From Alphaproteobacteria bacterium (GTDB lineage: Bacteria > Pseudomonadota > Alphaproteobacteria > Micropepsales > Micropepsaceae), in the NCBI GenBank assembly GCA_015654715.1, contig JAATGK010000316.1, positions 1 to 6,279 on the forward strand: a DNA stretch of 6,279 nt, written 5' to 3'. Made by a program: the position numbers and the translations under genes. Every line of letters starts with the position of its first letter. Within the stretch, counting starts at the first letter, position 1. Under the pieces are notes generated by a model. That model was not told where the DNA came from, ran no database searches, and saw only the letters and a list, made by a program, of their open reading frames with translations. Positions 4,989-6,279 of the stretch are shown piece by piece.

Positions 4989-5054
4989 GGGGACCCAGGC
5001 GGGCCGGACGCGCATCTTCGCCGGGGGGAAGCGACAGCCTCCACCTGGGTCCCC
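4989..5054. repeat. Inverted repeat downstream of the YkgJ-type gene
   Basis: GGGGACCCAGG (4989-4999) pairs perfectly with CCTGGGTCCCC (5044-5054); after one mismatch two more G-C pairs extend the stem inward. The enclosed 38 bases (5003-5040) are G/C-rich with a run of six G. It lies just after the stop codon of the YkgJ-type gene and could end or protect its message, but no U-rich tract follows on the minus strand, so it is not a standard terminator. It differs from both other repeat types in the window. Confidence 0.6.
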
Positions 5055-5073
5055 GTCTCGAAACTGTTGGGTT

Positions 5074-5622
5074 TCAGACCGTGCCGTCAGGCAGCGGCGT
5101 TTTCGGATAATCGATACAGATTTGCAGCGCCTGGCTCAGCGCTGCCGTGGTGGCGGCGAAATCGCGGTTCGCGATGGCGTCTTTGAGTGGTGCAATGTCG
5201 TTCAGATAGACCCAGGGCGACTGGTAACCGACGTCACCCGGCAGCGAGAGAAAAACCGGGTCGTTGTCCGCGATCAGGGTGGCGATGTATTCGACCAGCG
5301 GCAGCCAGAAAATCCGGTCGCGGGCGCCGATCAGTTCAAACTCGATGCCGCCGCTCTTGCCATCGGGCGCCGGTCCCTCGCGAAACGAAATCAGCACCTC
5401 GCAAGTGTCGGGCCGCCAGTCCTCGCCGAGGCTGGGCAGGTGATGCCAGCCGCAGAAATAGGCGCGGCAGACCTCGGGCCTTGTCTGGTGGATGGTGCAG
5501 CCCTGCGGCGGCGCCGCGTGCGGACACATCACGCCAGCCAGGATGCGCCTGCCCGCGATGTCGAACATCAGCTCCTTGCAGCACACCGAACAGGCACCGC
5601 AGCTTTTCGGGACGAGGGTCAT
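5074..5622 (-). CDS. YkgJ family cysteine cluster protein (CxxCxxCC)
   Basis: A 182-residue protein of the YkgJ/CxxCxxCC family (Pfam PF03692), whose members are thought to bind zinc or iron through clustered cysteines; the biochemical role is not established. The metal cluster is clear: CGACSVCC near the N-terminus (about residues 9-16), then CPHA, then GCTIHQTRPEVCRAYFCGW (about 41-59). The rest contains LPLVEYIATLIADNDPVFLSLPG and a C-terminal helical part, without known motifs. I chose the ATG at 5622, which has GGAG six bases upstream; an in-frame GTG at 5637 would add five residues and has only a close-set AGGA. It lies about 50 bases after the portal stop, in the same direction, so it is probably read with the portal. 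It is not part of the standard GTA head module and appears to be cargo. Confidence 0.88.
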   Translation of the reverse strand: MTLVPKSCGACSVCCKELMFDIAGRRILAGVMCPHAAPPQGCTIHQTRPEVCRAYFCGWHHLPSLGEDWRPDTCEVLISFREGPAPDGKSGGIEFELIGARDRIFWLPLVEYIATLIADNDPVFLSLPGDVGYQSPWVYLNDIAPLKDAIANRDFAATTAALSQALQICIDYPKTPLPDGTV

Positions 5623-5673
5623 GACGGACTCCGGCACAATTCCTAGCGCGGCAGCGGTGGCGTTGGGAAGGGA

Positions 5674-6279
5674 TCATAATGTGTCGCCACCCTCCACCGG
5701 CGAATAGCCGGCGGCGGCGCGGCGTTCGTTGAGGGTGAGGAAGCTGGCTTTGGTGAGACGGTCCCAGATCGCTTCGCGTTCGATTGCCAGCGCGTCGACG
5801 GCATCGGCGTCGTAACCGATGCGCAAAGTCTCGCCGAAACGCGGCGCCAGCCAACTGGTGAGGGCGCGGGCGGTGCGGGCCACCAAAGGCAACACCGTCT
5901 GGCGCCAGAACACCAGATTGGCTTCGCGATAATTGGCATAGGTGCTGTCGCCGGGAATGCCGAGCAGCATCGGCGGTACGCCAAAGGCGAGCGCGATCTC
6001 GCGCGCCGCCACGGCGCGGGAATTGGCGAAATCGAGTTCCGACGGCGTGTAGCTCATGCTGCGCCATTCGAGCCCGCCTTCCAGCACCATCGGCCGGCCG
6101 GCGTTAGCGGCGCCTTGATAAGAATCTTCCAACTCGCGCTTGAGGCGATTGAACTGCTCATCGGTCAGGGTGCCGCCGTCGGGACCCTTATAGACCAGTG
6201 CCCCGGACGGCCGTGCCGCGTTATCGAGCAGCGCTTTGACCCAGCCTGCTCCGGCATTGTGGACGTCGAGCGCGGTGCC
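5674..6279 (-). CDS. HK97-family phage portal protein, C-terminal part
   Basis: The gene enters at the right edge without its start; 201 residues are visible. They show the C-terminal half of the HK97-type portal, g3 (rcc01684) of the R. capsulatus GTA: RPSGALVYKGPDGGTLTDEQ (about visible residues 23-42), LEGGLEWRSMSYTPSELDF, then AREIALAFGVPPMLLGIPGDSTYANYREANLVFWRQTVLPLVAR, the most conserved block of the family, and finally LTLNERRAAAGYSPVEGGDTL before TGA. The portal forms the ring through which DNA passes into the head and onto which the connector docks. The frame is open from 6279 to the stop; a TTG at 6132 in this frame is internal and not a start. The C-terminus is of normal form. Confidence 0.95.
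   Translation of the reverse strand, partial: GTALDVHNAGAGWVKALLDNAARPSGALVYKGPDGGTLTDEQFNRLKRELEDSYQGAANAGRPMVLEGGLEWRSMSYTPSELDFANSRAVAAREIALAFGVPPMLLGIPGDSTYANYREANLVFWRQTVLPLVARTARALTSWLAPRFGETLRIGYDADAVDALAIEREAIWDRLTKASFLTLNERRAAAGYSPVEGGDTL

Noticed and set aside
4989..5054. A Rho-independent terminator for the YkgJ-type gene.
   Set aside because: The stem is good but the loop is very large and no U-rich tract follows on the minus strand, so it is recorded only as an inverted repeat.
3871..5073. An integrated mobile element with target-site duplications around the toxin-antitoxin-like cassette.
   Set aside because: No transposase or integrase gene is present and I found no matching direct or inverted repeats at the two borders by eye.
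4987..5646. Plus-strand open frames opposite the YkgJ-type gene.
   Set aside because: The minus strand shows the ordered cysteine cluster of a known family; the plus frames show no domain and begin inside an inverted repeat.

Overview
The window is a high-GC alphaproteobacterial segment in which every convincing gene reads on the minus strand. Read right to left, it follows the head-to-tail order of an HK97-like structural module in the same order as the Rhodobacter capsulatus gene transfer agent (GTA): portal (g3), small membrane/coiled-coil protein (g3.5), prohead protease (g4), major capsid (g5), adaptor/connector (g6), head closure/stopper (g7), DUF3168 tail terminator (g8) and the start of the TP901-1-type tail tube (g9). 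The gene order, compact proteins and short spacing fit a GTA or GTA-like relic best. A true HK97-like prophage cannot be excluded because terminase, the distal tail genes and the flanks lie outside. The intergenic repeats (G/C-rich five-hairpin elements and GCGAATA heptamer tracts) resemble, from memory, repeats common in Hyphomicrobiales (Bradyrhizobium/Afipia-like genomes). That placement is tentative.

Layout: 6279-5674 holds the C-terminal half of the portal. Between portal and g3.5, where related clusters have nothing, lie two cargo segments: a YkgJ-type CxxCxxCC protein (5622-5074), and a two-gene cassette made of a DUF4258 protein (4745-4380) and an MqsA-like HTH protein (4376-3924). 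The cassette resembles a toxin-antitoxin pair. It is visibly less GC-rich than its surroundings, has a candidate promoter/operator upstream, and ends in a clear Rho-independent terminator (3901-3871) placed only a few bases before the ribosome binding site of g3.5. From 3858 down to position 1 the head and connector genes follow one another.

All four non-overlapping junctions from g3.5 to g7 carry a structured repeat. The g3.5/g4 and g4/g5 junctions carry palindromes of GCGAATA heptamers, and the g5/g6 and g6/g7 junctions carry 127-131 bp five-hairpin elements. Only the ATGA-overlapped g7/g8 junction and the 13-base g8/g9 gap lack one. The repeats are fused to the gene signals: heptamer units supply the stop codons of g3.5 and g4, and the ends of the five-hairpin elements supply the Shine-Dalgarno sequences of g6 and g7. 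Within the five-hairpin elements, differences between arms occur as complementary pairs that keep each short hairpin perfect, which suggests that the hairpin shape is maintained.

The structural genes would together build a capsid (g4 matures g5), dock it to the portal and connect it to the tail (g6-g9). The cargo pair could act as an addiction module stabilising the cluster. That role is inference.
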